From assembly GCA_051453625.1 (NCBI GenBank), contig JBOZIK010000001.1:16612135-16676134 (forward strand): a stretch of DNA of 64,000 bases, in the 5' to 3' direction. Each line of letters opens with the position of its first letter. Position 1 is the first letter of the stretch. The notes under the pieces were generated by a model. It was given only the letters and a program-made list of their open reading frames with translations. It did not search any database and was not told the DNA's origin. This document shows positions 36,634 to 49,164 of the stretch, piece by piece. The stretch comes from Welwitschia mirabilis. Taxonomy: Eukaryota; Gnetophyta; Gnetopsida; Welwitschiales. The translations under genes and the position numbers were made by a program.

Positions 36634-37030
36634 GAATGGTAAACTTATTATTTTCTATATGACATTCCATCATTCTAGTTCATGTATCAATGATATAGTG
36701 AGCGATTGCACAAAAGCCTCTTCCTAAGAGAAGTGGATAACCTCCATCATGTTCTACCTCAATTATGACTACATCTATAGGGTAAAAAGCTTCCTTAATT
36801 TGAATGATTAGATCCTTGATAAATCCTAATGGTTTCTTAATTAAAGTATCAACTAATTTAAGGATATTTCGTGTAGTTTTTATTCTTCTTTTTAACTTAA
36901 GTCTTTTACATATGTGAATAGGTATGATGTTTACACTAGATCCTATCTTAATTAAAGCTTTTCAAAAATTTTTTCCCTTCAAAATTAATTCTAGCTATTG
37001 ATACTCTAGGATTTTTAAATTTAGGATACT
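36620..37030 (-). pseudogene. Aspartic protease remnant, unit D
   Basis: Homologous to the protease of unit A, with the L-L-G flap region near 36720 and the catalytic region near 36940. Interrupted. Confidence 0.65.
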
Positions 37031-38720
37031 TTTTCATGACTAAGTTGTACATAAATTGAGTAATAAAGACTTTGCTATAAATGATACATTTTTGTTTTCT
37101 TCTCACTAGGACTTTCCATCACTTATGACATTTAGGATTTTCTTGTAAAAGTTTCCAAAATAGTAAGTTGATATTTACCTCTTGCATCAAGATCTTCAAG
37201 TGTTCATCAAAGTTAGAATTCATATTTACCTAATCAAGCCAAGGATTAAGTTATTTCTTCCCTTTGTTTTCTTGTGAAGAATTTTTAGAGGAGGTTTTAG
37301 CATATGATGTTGATGGTACATAATATGAATACAAAATTTCTACATCATCTTATTCATTACTTTTTTTTACTATTTTTAGAAGTTAAAACCTTATAGATAG
37401 GAGATGTTGTATTATTTTTACTTCTTGTTATTACCTTTAAAACTCTCTTAACTTTATTTGGATTGGGTAAATGTTGAAATGCAAAAGATCCTTGTGGTTT
37501 TTAATTAGAAAGAAAAAGCATATTCACTAATTTTTTAATATTACTATTAGTCTTTTTAATATTATTATTGGTATTTTCTTCCACCTTTTTTAATTCTTCT
37601 ATGAAATATTTGAGTGGATCATTTTAATTTGGTTGAAAATTAATGTTATTTAGTTGAAAACTTCAATTCTTGAATCTATTCTCAAAAGGTTTCAATTATG
37701 ATTATTTACCTAATCTTTGTTGAAATTGTGATTGAATTTTAAAGTTACGTGTTCTTTGGTTGAATGCACAAACTTCCTCAAACATCCTTTCTTTAAAAGT
37801 TAGGAACAAGGGATACTCTTTAGTTAGATGAGAGTTGTTTTCATAAATTTTATAAGTTAAATTGTGTTTTCATCTTTTACTGCCTTTGCATCAACTATCA
37901 ATTGAGTGTACTTCTCTAAAGTAATGGTTATATTCTTAATTAAGTTAATTAAATTACCTCTCTCTTCTTCTTTGTCATGTTTTGCTTTCTTCAAGTCTTT
38001 TATGATTTGGCCTAAAATTAGATTTGCCTTAGTGAGTTTTAACTAATTTTGAATTATCTCTACTAGATCTTCCAACACACTCCATGCATTATCTAAGACT
38101 AATTTCATTAAGTTTCCATCACCAAAAAAGTCTACAAGTTCTTTAGTTTGACTATTCTTCCTTGAAAAATTCATCAATATTGTTGGAATGACTAGCTATG
38201 ATAAAACATTCATATGTTATGACATAATTCTCATAAGGTTGTTGTTGAAAGTTAGTAACTTCCTTCCTTCTTTTTCTCATGACATGTTTTCTTAAAAATC
38301 TTTTGATAAAAACTTTCTACTTGATTCCATAATTTAAGACTCCTATGTGGAATGGTTTTAAGCCAAAGTTTTACCATTCCTTTAAGTATGACTGGAGAAA
38401 TAATCATATAAGTATGATCATTAATATGTTTTATTTTATTTCTTGAGGTAAGCACAAGTTGTTCAATGTCATTTAGATGTTGGAAAGGGTTTTCTTAAAG
38501 TTCCTCTAAAAATGTTGGATAGGCATTTAAATTTTTTAATTCTACATCATCATTGAGAGGTAAATCAAAAGGATTTTGGACTTTACATTTTTTTATTAGT
38601 GATTAAATCTCTAAGAGTAACATTTGCATTTGAAGTATAAGTTCCTATTATGATTAGTATATTAGATTAAGTTACTTACTTTTGGTTTTGTAAATATTTT
38701 GACACAGTTGAAGAAGAAAT
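37030..38720 (-). pseudogene. gag remnant, unit D
   Basis: The zinc knuckle region near 37790-37870 reads Y-K-I-Y-E-N-N-S-H-L-T-K-E-Y: all three cysteines of CX2CX4HX4C are now tyrosine (TGT/TGC to TAT/TAC), while the histidine is kept. Capsid-like parts lie near 38250-38460 and the N-terminal part near 38500-38700. Confidence 0.7.
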
Positions 38721-39375
38721 AACATGATCTACTTCTATGCTATAATTTTCTTTTTCAAAATTTAATTCTAAAATAATAAAAGTAGAAAAATATTTTTCTT
38801 TCATTCTTGAAATTTTTGTACTTGAAATGTGTGTATCTAGAGTTTTCTTGAAGTTGAATAATGCTTTTTTGATATTTTTCTTCAATTAGGTTTTACTCTC
38901 TTTGATATTTTGTCTTTCCATCAAAATTCACCATATTCATGCATACCTTAGACAGTAAACAAAAATTAAAATAAAAAATAACTATCTATCATTCACCTAT
39001 TTATGGAAGCAAATGAGAAACAAAAATCATAATAGTATAAAACTAAACTCAAACAAAAATTGTTGTAAGTAAAAAAATATATTTTCATCTAGGCTATCAT
39101 GGGGATGATAGAGAAGATGATAGTATTTTATTACTAATATATAAATAAAAAAAATTTGTGGAAAAAAATAAATTCAAAAATTTAAATATTATTACTAATG
39201 TTATTAGAATAATAGAGAGGATGACAGTGACCCTTAAAATTGTGGAAAATAAAAATCATTGAAATTAATATACTTAAACTATGCTAAAAATATAGCACTA
39301 TTTCAAATAAATAACTTGAACTAAAATTTTAGGTACTTATTTGGATAGTGATAATTCTTCAGCTTCTTACAGCCT
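38720..39375 (-). other. Leader of unit D
   Basis: Untranslated stretch between gag and primer-binding site, with a clear hairpin motif at 39094-39122 (CTATCATGGGGATGATAG). Confidence 0.55.
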
Positions 39376-39393
39376 TCCTTACCAATGGTACTA
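39376..39393 (-). other. Primer-binding site, tRNA-Asp type (unit D)
   Basis: Minus-strand TAGTACCATTGGTAAGGA, three bases from LTR 3. A degraded version of the unit B site, in the same place. Confidence 0.7.
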
Positions 39394-39396
39394 AAA

Positions 39397-40627
39397 TGTT
39401 ATGATGTGAATTTATGCAATCTTAAGTTCTTAGGCAAAGCATGTAAATCATAATACTTATAGAAATCACATACTAGTATAGATGGGAGTTAACCTAAGTG
39501 TCATAATTTATTAAAGGTACTAGACTAGAAGTTATAGAATTAATTTCACAAAGTATTTTTAATATTTTCTATTTTAGTAAATGAAAGTAAATAAGAATGT
39601 AAATGCAATGCAAAATAAATGATGGTAAAATACAAATGGATTGAATGCAACTAAGATGAGCTCTAGTCCTCTTGTCATAAGAACTAGTTCTTTATAATTC
39701 AGATCAATAGAAAGAGTGTTATACTTATTCCAAATCAACATAAACTATAAGATAGTCTAAATAGAATACACAAATATGAAATGATATATAAGGAAAATAC
39801 AATGCAAAATCTAAGATAGCAAAATCAAACTTAACAAAGGTTACCATTATGATCTAATAAACTTTAGAACTATCACTTAACTATAATCAATGTAAATCAT
39901 AAGGAACATTTACATAATAGTAGTAAAAAGAGTAATTGAATTCATCATAAACTTTTGCATCTACTTATAATAAAGTAGTAGCATCTCAATGGAGGATACT
40001 CAACCCAGCACTAAGGTAAACATCTATCTGTAGCTACTAAATAGATCTCTTATCCTTCAATTTTCTATCACAAGAACATTAAATCTAAATGATGGAAAAT
40101 GAAGTGAACGAAAGGAATGGTATTTATAGTTTTACATTGAAGTTCTAGAAGCTAAACCCTAGGAGTCAGAGAAGAAACCCTAATAGCTTATATGGGTCAC
40201 ATGACCCCATTACAAAGATAATTCTTCTTGTCTATAGGAAGTAGCTATCATCTTGATTGTTATAGGCATGATAATAGGAATAACACTCTATGTCAAAAGG
40301 TGGTCCATCAACTTCATATCTCATAATCCACTATGCAGATTCCATTCATGTTAGTAGTGTTATCTTCTTATCTATTGTGGGGATAACATAGGGAGCAACA
40401 GGTTTCTCCATCTTCTATCTCAAAGAGAAGTCAATCTTTTACATGGTAAATTCTTCTTTCAAAGTATGAAGTATTAAAATACGCTTGAAATGCCTCTAAA
40501 TATGCTAAGAATCACATTTTTTAGTGATCATCCTATCAATCATTAAAACTACATCCAAACCTATATAAATGTCCTACAAAAGTACTCAAAATACATCATT
40601 AAATTCCTAAAAATTGGCATTGTAATA
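39397..40627 (-). repeat. LTR 3, shared by units D and E
   Basis: About 1,231 bp, plus-strand left edge TGTTATGATGTGAATTTATG. The primer-binding site is on the left and the polypurine region (plus TAGCCTTCTACTTAGCC) on the right. By eye roughly four of five bases agree with LTR 2 over the first 100 positions. Confidence 0.9.
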
Positions 40628-43030
40628 TAGCCTTCTACTTAGCCTTGTCAGTCCCTGATAAAGTAAGTGATCACCTATATTATGAACTAATTTCACTAAG
40701 ATAAATAGCAACTAAAAAAAATGTAATTTGAGTTAAATTTTACCATGCAAGAATAGATATCAAATACTAATTAAATGAGACAAATACTAATGTATTTATA
40801 AGCTCCTTACTTCAACAAATAACAATAGAATAATTCATAAAATATAATAATGACAGCTCAAATATGATGAATATGCATAATGTGAGATAGTGTTACTAAA
40901 ACTGACATAAAAAACTTAAGCAGTGATAATCTTAAAAGAATGATCAATTAAACTTCATTAATGTATTCTATAAGGGATAAAGCACACAAGTAAGAATAGC
41001 ATTCTTCTCCTTTAAATGATATTAAACATAACTGTAGAAGAACTCTATGAGTGTGCCATTATGCTCCTGCTAAATAAAGTTCATGAAATTTATTCAAGTA
41101 ATATGAAATCATATCCAAATAACTCATTATAAATATGTATTATGAAAGCTTAAATATGATCTTTTTAAATTTAAAATTTTTACTCAATATCTCAAAAGAA
41201 TGCTCAAAAAGATATCCTACCCTCCTTACACATGAAGCAAGATGTCCTATGTTACATAGGATAAAAAGGATGATTATCATTATGGTTATCATAAGGACAA
41301 TAGATGTGGAACAATAGTGATCAAACGAGATGTTTGGAAAGATAGGAAAAACCAAAAAAAGTCTGAAAGTAAGCAAATAGTCAAAAAATAGCAAAAAAGT
41401 AGAAAAAAGTAGAAAGTAAAGAATTATCTTAAGAAACATGATCATAGTTNNNNNNNNNNNNNNNNNNNNNNNNNNNNNNNNNNNNNNNNNNNNNNNNNNN
41501 NNNNNNNNNNNNNNNNNNNNNNNNNNNNNNNNNNNNNNNNNNNNNNNNNNNNNNNNNNNNNNNNNNNNNNNNNNNNNNNNNNNNNNNNNNNNNNNNNNNN
41601 NNNNNNNNNNNNNNNNNNNNNNNNNNNNNNNNNNNNNNNNNNNNNNNNNNNNNNNNNNNNNNNNNNNNNNNNNNNNNNNNNNNNNNNNNNNNNNNNNNNN
41701 NNNNNNNNNNNNNNNNNNNNNNNNNNNNNNNNNNNNNNNNNNNNNNNNNNNNNNNNNNNNNNNNNNNNNNNNNNNNNNNNNNNNNNNNNNNNNNNNNNNN
41801 NNNNNNNNNNNNNNNNNNNNNNNNNNNNNNNNNNNNNNNNNNNNNNNNNNNNNNNNNNNNNNNNNNNNNNNNNNNNNNNNNNNNNNNNNNNNNNNNNNNN
41901 NNNNNNNNNNNNNNNNNNNNNNNNNNNNNNNNNNNNNNNNNNNNNNNNNNNNNNNNNNNNNNNNNNNNNNNNNNNNNNNNNNNNNNNNNNNNNNNNNNNN
42001 NNNNNNNNNNNNNNNNNNNNNNNNNNNNNNNNNNNNNNNNNNNNNNNNNNNNNNNNNNNNNNNNNNNNNACCTATCAAAAAAAAAAAAAAAACAACAACC
42101 CTCATGTATATAAGCTACGACTAATTAATCAAAAACTACTAAATGATTAAATCCATAATATTATTTTAAAAAAGTATAAAAATGGCTTTTAAAACCCTAA
42201 GAGAATAACTAAAGAAAAGCAAAATAAAAATAGACAATTAGGAATGTAAAGAAGATTGTTTACTCACCCTAAATTCTAACTTAACAAATTCCCTTGGTAA
42301 CAATCATAAAATTATCTAATAAAACATGCATGATAGGATGTAAAAATTCATAAAGTACCATTTAAATAGGCAATGATTATGATGATGTCAAGTATGTCTA
42401 ATGTTATAAAATAATGATTGATAAAACTAGAAGTTTAAAAAACATGAATTTACTAGCTTGTATATCAAAATAAAACTATAATCTAGAAAAGTAGAATGAT
42501 CATGTGGAAGTACTATATGTAAAAAGGAGCCTATGATACCATGGACATCACTAATATCATAGCCTCTAAGTAAAATTTTATTCTATCATGATGATGGGAT
42601 TGTAACCACTATCCAAGGAGTAAGGACCCAAAGAGCATAACTAATTGACTCCCTAGTGGAGTTCCCACAGCTACCATCTCACTATACCAAAGGCCCCTCT
42701 TGAGAAAATTTACCTTAGTGCACTTGGGGTAGGACATCATGATAACTGTGTTTTCAGTTTAGATGAGAAAAAAGTAAGAACATGCAAAAACAACTAATTA
42801 ATTACATCTTTAAAAGACAAGAAAAGAACCAAATCATCTTTCTTAAGAATGAAGCTCATAGACATACGAATCTCTTAAGATTAGGTGAATCTAATCGTAT
42901 CATCTTAAAATGCTCAAGTAAAATATTACTAATCATGATAACTTTATAAAGTAATATATAAGTCAAGTTAAAAATATTGAAGTGATAACAGGATGTCTAT
43001 CCAAGAAATGAATTAAGAAGAAATTTAGAT
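40628..43030 (-). other. 3' region of unit E
   Basis: Polypurine region next to LTR 3, hairpin motif at about 41270-41310, a 620-N gap (41450-42069) where sister copies hold about 150 bp, and an antisense segment homologous to 12278-12511 at about 42530-42760. Confidence 0.6.
41450..42069. other. Assembly gap (620 N)
   Basis: Both flanks are in phase with the element; sister copies have far less sequence here, so the gap is oversized or hides an insertion. Confidence 0.99.
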
Positions 43031-44660
43031 AATGGCAAGAGAAATGTTCTCCGCATTGAAAGGGGATTACAAATTTAAGTGCTTGCATCATGTTCAAGGT
43101 TTTATCAATAAATGATTTATATATTTTTAACTTTTATCTGTTAACTTTTTAAATTTCCCTAGTATTTAAATCAGAGATTTTAACTAAGCCATTGGAATAT
43201 ATGTTTCTATAAGTTAAGGACCTAATCATTTAGAGGATAACTTGTTGTTTAAAAGGTGTACTTAGGTATTATATAAAAAGATAAGTTAAGGAGTTTAAAT
43301 TACTTATGAAGAATTTTTTTATCATGTTTAAAATTGGCTTGGGCTTTATAATGAGTTGACAATGTATCGCATGAGTGTATTTTTCATCTAAATAATCAAG
43401 TTGGGCTAATTAAGTTCTAAGATTTGTGTTTAAGTCTATACGTTTAAGTTGATGAGTGAATAGATAAGAGTTATAGCAAACATTAATTGGCAAGACACAA
43501 ATGTTTCTATACTAAAATATGATAATCCTAAAGAACATCATTGACAAAAATAAATTTTTGAAGCATCATTTTAATTTCTCTATTAGTGTTTTTAACTTGG
43601 CCATTATTTTATGGATGATAACACATCTCATTCTATGTTCAATGTTAATAGATAAAAGATGTTTTTTAAAAAAAATTATTAATAAAATAATTTTATAATC
43701 AATAATTATGATTCTTAGAAAACCAAAACATTGACATATATAAATTCAGACAAAATTACAAATAGTTTGAGAGCATTTTTAATCATAGGAATAACTTCGA
43801 GCCACTTACTAACGTTATCAATAGTTACTTAGAATATATTTTTTATCATGAAGAANNNNNNNNNNNNNNNNNNNNNNNNNNNNNNNNNNNNNNNNNNNNN
43901 NNNNNNNNNNNNNNNNNNNNNNNNNNNNNNNNNNNNNNNNNNNNNNNNNNNNNNNNNNNNNNNNNNNNNNNNNNNNNNNNNNNNNNNNNNNNNNNNNNNN
44001 NNNNNNNNNNNNNNNNNNNNNNNNNNNNNNNNNNNNNNNNNNNNNNNNNNNNNNNNNNNNNNNNNNNNNNNNNNNNNNNNNNNNNNNNNNNNNNNNNNNN
44101 NNNNNNNNNNNNNNNNNNNNNNNNNNNNNNNNNNNNNNNNNNNNNNNNNNNNNNNNNNNNNNNNNNNNNNNNNNNNNNNNNNNNNNNNNNNNNNNNNNNN
44201 NNNNNNNNNNNNNNNNNNNNNNNNNNNNNNNNNNNNNNNNNNNNNNNNNNNNNNNNNNNNNNNNNNNNNNNNNNNNNNNNNNNNNNNNNNNNNNNNNNNN
44301 NNNNNNNNNNNNNNNNNNNNNNNNNNNNNNNNNNNNNNNNNNNNNNNNNNNNNNNNNNGAAGGTAGTTTCATATGGCTTATAAATTCAAACCCCTAATAA
44401 TAAAAAGTTTGCATTCAATCATAGGTTTAAGGGATATACCTTGAAAATGAGTGAGGCTACCATAATGTTGATAGGAATCAATAAGTCTTTGAAAAGAGTA
44501 GGTCAATAAAAACCAAAGTGAAGAATTTTTATGTGATGGTATTTTGGCTACTAAAGTGTCCCCCACATACCCCACAATGGCAAAGTTTAATAATTTCTAA
44601 GATTTTACACTTAGAGACAGACTTACACATGATTTGGTTTTTACATCTTTTATAAAGATG
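43030..44660 (-). pseudogene. Integrase remnant, unit E
   Basis: C-terminal region at about 43030-43500, core at about 43560-43850, zinc-binding part at 44378-44650 (open piece 44378-44575). A 503-N run splits it at the start of the core, between two bases that are neighbours in other copies. Confidence 0.7.
43856..44358. other. Assembly gap (503 N) at a point of no expected sequence
   Basis: Left flank ...TTTTTATCATGAAGAA and right flank GAAGGTAGTTTCATATGG correspond to the continuous ATCATGAGAAGGTGATTT of the family. Confidence 0.97.
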
Positions 44661-44839
44661 GGGATCATTCCATTCTAGTCACTAATCCTATGTAGAAAAT
44701 ATTCACCTTGGTTATGGTTCTAATGTTAAGGTTTTTTCATATTAAAAAATTAGTTCACAATATTAGCATACCATGAAGAAAAGATGAGTAGAAGAAATGA
44801 CATAAAGTTTTTAAATATTAAATAGTTATTCAATGAGAA

Positions 44840-46150
44840 AGGGGTCATTTATGAAAAGTTCATCATAAGAACAAGAAAGTTAAGATAAGCTATCTACAAT
44901 GCTATTATGTTTTTTATATTTATTGATGATCATGAGATTAAATTCTTGCATGATAAGATCCACCTAATAAATCTAGCACTAAAATCTTTCTTAGTCATAA
45001 GATAGAGTGTGGCTACATGATCTATGTAAACATTGATTTAAAAGCCAAGAAGATAAGATCGAAAATGATCAAGATAAAAGATAATGAAAATCATTTCTCT
45101 TTTAGTAATAGTATAGTTATATTGGGCTTTAGATAAATTTTTACTAAGATAGAATATAACTTTAACTTTATTTTCATATTTTTAGTCAAAAACCCCACCT
45201 AGAATAATGTTGCTTACATCACACATGAGTTAAAAATCTTTAATATAACTGTGGTCCATAATAATAGGCTTAGAATAAATGCTTTTCCTAAGTGTATCAA
45301 ATGTAAGTTAACATGAATTATTCCAAATAAATTTAGCATTTTTTTTGAGTAATTAGTGAAGGATTTATAAACCTTATCATAATCATGAATAAAAAAAAAA
45401 TAAAACTAGCATTACCAAGAAATGATCCAACTTGATTGACATTAGTTGAAAGGATAAGATTCTTAATGTATCAACTTTCATAGATTCTATCTAAATTTCT
45501 TCCTTTGAAACATTATGATCTAAAATAATTCCATGTTTAATAAGGAGAAAACTCTTTTTTTAACACAAATGTAGGCCACTCTATATACATTAATCCAAGA
45601 CTTTCTCTAATTTTTTTATGGTCTATTTAAATATTTCACCAAAGATGGAGAAGTCATCCATCAAGATTTTAATAGAATCCTCTATCATGTTAGAAATAAT
45701 CCCTATTATTACTTATTGGAAACATATATGGCCATTGCAAAGTCCAAAGGTTATTCATCTAAAGGAAAAGGTTTCAAAGGATGAGGTAAAAGTGTGTTTT
45801 AACTTGGTCTTTACTTGCTATGAAAACTTGATTATAACCACTATACCCATTAAGAAAATAATAGTAGGCATAACCTTGGATTCTACCAAGTACATAATCA
45901 AGAAAGTGTAAAGGGAAATGATTCTTTTCAGTTATCTCATTAAGTTTTCTAAAATCAATGCACATTTGTCATTTTTTACCATTTTTTGGAACCACTATCA
46001 AAGGGATAATCCACTTACTATTAGATATAGCATATATGATCCTGACATCCATAAGTTTAATAATTTCATATTTAACTATTTGTCAATGACTAGGTTGAGT
46101 CTTCATTTGAATTGTTTAACTACTTTAGCATTATCCTCAAAGTAAATTTT
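44840..46150 (-). pseudogene. Reverse transcriptase-RNase H remnant, unit E
   Basis: Fingers/palm open at 45774-45965: M-C-I-D-F-R-K-L-N-E-I, L-H-F-L-D-Y-V, and N-G-Y-S-G-Y-N-Q-V-F-I. The F-M-D-D-F region lies near 45650, thumb and RNase H to the left. Not functional. Confidence 0.8.
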
Positions 46151-46649
46151 GTATTAAACTATGGAAAGATGAGTGGAAGCTAAGTCTTTATGGATCCATG
46201 AAAAGGCATCTTCTTTAGCAGCTAAGAGTGAAATCAAGTTGGATTATTGTTGAGGACTCAAAATTTCACTTATTATTAGGGTTTTCTTAAAATTTTTAGA
46301 CAAAAGAATGTATTTTATACCTTTAGGCAATTCCTTAAGTGCTAATTTGAAATTTTCAATTGTTGTCATATATGTGTGGGGATAGTAGATTTGGGATCAC
46401 ACTCTTTAAAAATGGTTTCTAACAAGTAAGCATGTTGGGTTTCCTCCCATTTGATGTATTCATTATTCCTAGGCTCAAGACATTATATTTTAATTGGATT
46501 ATCATATAAACTTGGTTCTTGTAGCATTATCAATCTCTCCTTAATTAGTTAATGTTGTAAAAGTAAGGTTGACTTAAGTTCTTTTTCTAAATTAAACTCA
46601 TCTCCTGTGTTCCTTTTAGTATCATCAAAAATGCAAATGGTAAACTTTT

Positions 46650-46995
46650 TATTTCCTATATGACATTCCATCATTCCAGTTCATGTGTTAATGATCGAGT
46701 AAGTAGTTCCAAAAAAGGCTATTCCTAAGAGTAGTGAATGACATCCATCATGTTCTACCTCAATGATGACCAAATCTAGGTTTTTGATAATCCTTAATGG
46801 TTTCTTAATTAAAGTATTAGTTGTTTCTAAGTAATTCATGTAGGTTTTATTCTATTTTCTAATCTAAGTCTTTTACATATGTGAAGAGGTATGATGTTTA
46901 CATTAGTTACTATATCAATAAAAGCTTTTTCAATTCTTTTATTTCCTTCTAAAGTGATACACAATATTGTTGCTCTAGGCTCTTTAAATATAGAA
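46650..46995 (-). pseudogene. Aspartic protease remnant, unit E
   Basis: Collinear with the other proteases; shortened, with a small deletion in the middle near 46770 compared with unit B. Confidence 0.6.
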
Positions 46996-47567
46996 CACTT
47001 GTTCATAACTCAATTGGAAATAGATTGAGCAAGAAAAACTTTGTTATGAATGATATGTTTTTTTCTCTTTATTGTTACTTTTTTTTTTTAAATTATGTTT
47101 GAAAGTTAAAACCTCATGGTTAGGAGGTGTTATGTTATTTTTACTTCTTATTATTACCTTTAAATCCCTCTTGACTTCATTTAGATTAAGTAAAGGTTGA
47201 GATGTAAGATATCCTTATAGTCTTTGATTGATAAGCATTGTTTATTAAAGTACGTCCACTAAGTGTTCAATATTACTATTAGTTTTTTTAATATTACTAT
47301 TGGTCTTTTCTTGCATCTTTTTTATTTTTCTATGAAATCTATGAGTAAATCATTTTGACTTAGTTGAAAACTGAGATTATTTAATTGGAAGTTTTAATTT
47401 TTAAATCTATTCTCAAAAGGTTTTCATTATGATTATCCACCTAATCTTTGTTAAAATTGTGATTGGCTTTTAAAGATAGGTATTCTTTGGTTGAATTTAT
47501 AAACTTCCTAAAACATCCTCTCTTTACAAGTTGGTAATAAAGAACACTATTTAGTTAGATGAAAGTT
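46995..47567 (-). pseudogene. gag remnant of unit E, C-terminal part (left of nested element)
   Basis: Downstream half of gag in element sense; continues at 55160. It lacks about 260 bp near 47060-47090 relative to unit B. The break lies inside the zinc-knuckle codons. Confidence 0.7.
47563..47567. other. Left target-site duplication of nested element
   Basis: AAGTT, paired with GAGTT at 55160-55164. The empty site in unit D reads GATGAGAGTTGTTTTC, so the original was GAGTT and the left copy has one G-to-A change. Confidence 0.85.
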
Positions 47568-48658
47568 TGTTATGCTGCCAACTTACGTGTATTTGATAGG
47601 ATATTCTAAGTTGTTTTATAGGTAAATTAGCCAATAAATGCTTAGTTCTCCTGATAATAGAGAACCAGAGTGAAAAGAATAAAAATATACAATTTCTAAT
47701 TAAATTACAAGCATTTTGTATAGATATAGATAAATAAAATTTTGGATAATTATTCCTGTAAACAATAAAGTGATCGAACTTACTGAATATTGACAAAAGT
47801 TCATCATGCATCTCATCGTCTAGACATCAGTTTCGGATGACATCTCCAACTGGTTGATAACAGTTTACATGCAGTTCAAATAGAGATTAACTAGAGTAAA
47901 CAAGGATACCTAATTATTAATCTACATTATCTCTTATATCATCCAAACATTAGAAAGATAATACTGTTCTCTTATACTTTCACTGAATGTTTATCCAAGC
48001 TATCGCCACTTTATTGCAACTTTTCTTTGCATGTTAGCTAGGGTTTTCCCAATATCAGTTTGCCTTTCTTTTCTATCTCTAAATAAGGGTCTCCCCCTCA
48101 ATTCCTAATTATCTTTAGTAGTACTTGACATATTCATGATAGGAGATCTTAAGACCAGAGAACCATCTCATAATCCCAAAGAGACGTTACCTTAGTGTTG
48201 GGTGGCATTTCCTCCATTAAGGACATCTACTTTATGATAAAGATGCTTTTTAATATGAATTATCCTTTTTGTGTTCAACATATGCAGGAACTTATTCCTC
48301 ATAGTATATGTTATTTTAGATTCAGTAATAGGATTCTTTTATGATATAGATTATGAAGGCATCCTTTATCAAGATTGAGCTTAATTAGTTTAGGTTCATT
48401 GCTATTTCTTTTCCTAGATTAGTTTTGCATAAGAATGTTTTATTTTAATTCCATAAATTGCAATTTATTTTAGTATATTATGGTTACATAATTTTCTCTT
48501 GAAAGTAACTCTTTATTTTCCATACTTTAACCTTTGACCAAATTATGACATTTTGAATCACTCCCATCTATACTAGTGTGTTGTATTTGTGAATATTAAT
48601 TGTAATTAATATGCTTTAGCTCAAGACATAAAATGTTACATAAATATGCACTGCAACA
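47568..48658 (+). repeat. 5' LTR of nested element
   Basis: 1,091 bp, TGTTATGCTGCC...CACTGCAACA; TG...CA termini kept. A promoter would lie within it (TATA-like runs near 48080-48110 with TCTAAATAAGG), which is inference only. Confidence 0.93.
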
Positions 48659-48661
48659 TCT

Positions 48662-48679
48662 TGGTGCTGTTTCTAGGGA
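48662..48679 (+). other. Primer-binding site of nested element, tRNA-Asp type
   Basis: TGGTGCTGTTTCTAGGGA, three bases after the LTR, matching 14 of 18 bases of the Athila/Tat tRNA-Asp site. Three of the four differences are C-to-T or G-to-A. Confidence 0.85.
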
Positions 48680-49160
48680 AGGATTCTTAGAGATCAAGAG
48701 TTATCATTACTTTAGTAGATATTTGGGATATTTGCTATAGCAGCGGTGTACCAGTACCTTCTGTAAGTTTTTGTTTTAGTTTTTCTTTATGCTAACCTCT
48801 AACGTCCCCTTCATCATCCAGATGTCATAGTCAGATGATTGTCCCATTTTCTACTTTTCCTCTTTCTGTGATTATCTGTGTTTCTATTATCTAGGTTATT
48901 ATCTAAAAGACATACAGAATGACAATTTCTTAGATCCTAAACTGAATGGTTAAGATTGGAAAAAATGAAAAATATTAAAGAGAGTGACAGTTTATTACTG
49001 AAAATATCAGAGAAGATTTGCTAGATTTTGAAATTGAAATAAATTAAAATAGTAAAGGTATGCAAGATGTATAATTTCCTGCAATTTCCAATTTTAATTC
49101 TAAAGAATTTGATACCATGTCAATCTCTAACCAAAAATAAAAATAACCTATTTTTCCAAA
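48680..49160 (+). other. Leader of nested element
   Basis: Untranslated stretch before gag. It carries an inverted-repeat motif CATCATCCAGATGTCATAGT...GATGATTG at 48813-48847, in the position where the host family also has one. Confidence 0.6.
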
Positions 49161-49164
49161 TCCA

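Larger units (their letters stand above)
33168..40627 (-). mobile_element. Unit D: decayed element with 5' LTR
   Basis: Holds part of the 3' region (33168-33460), integrase, RNase H, reverse transcriptase, spacer, protease, gag, leader, primer-binding site and LTR 3. The 3' LTR side is lost at the gap. Shows short tandem duplications (33511-33600 and 36588-36633) absent from its sisters. Confidence 0.85.

Noticed and set aside
41140-42105. Long minus-strand open frame of about 321 residues
   Set aside because: Most of it is N and therefore has no real stop codons; the readable ends show no family.
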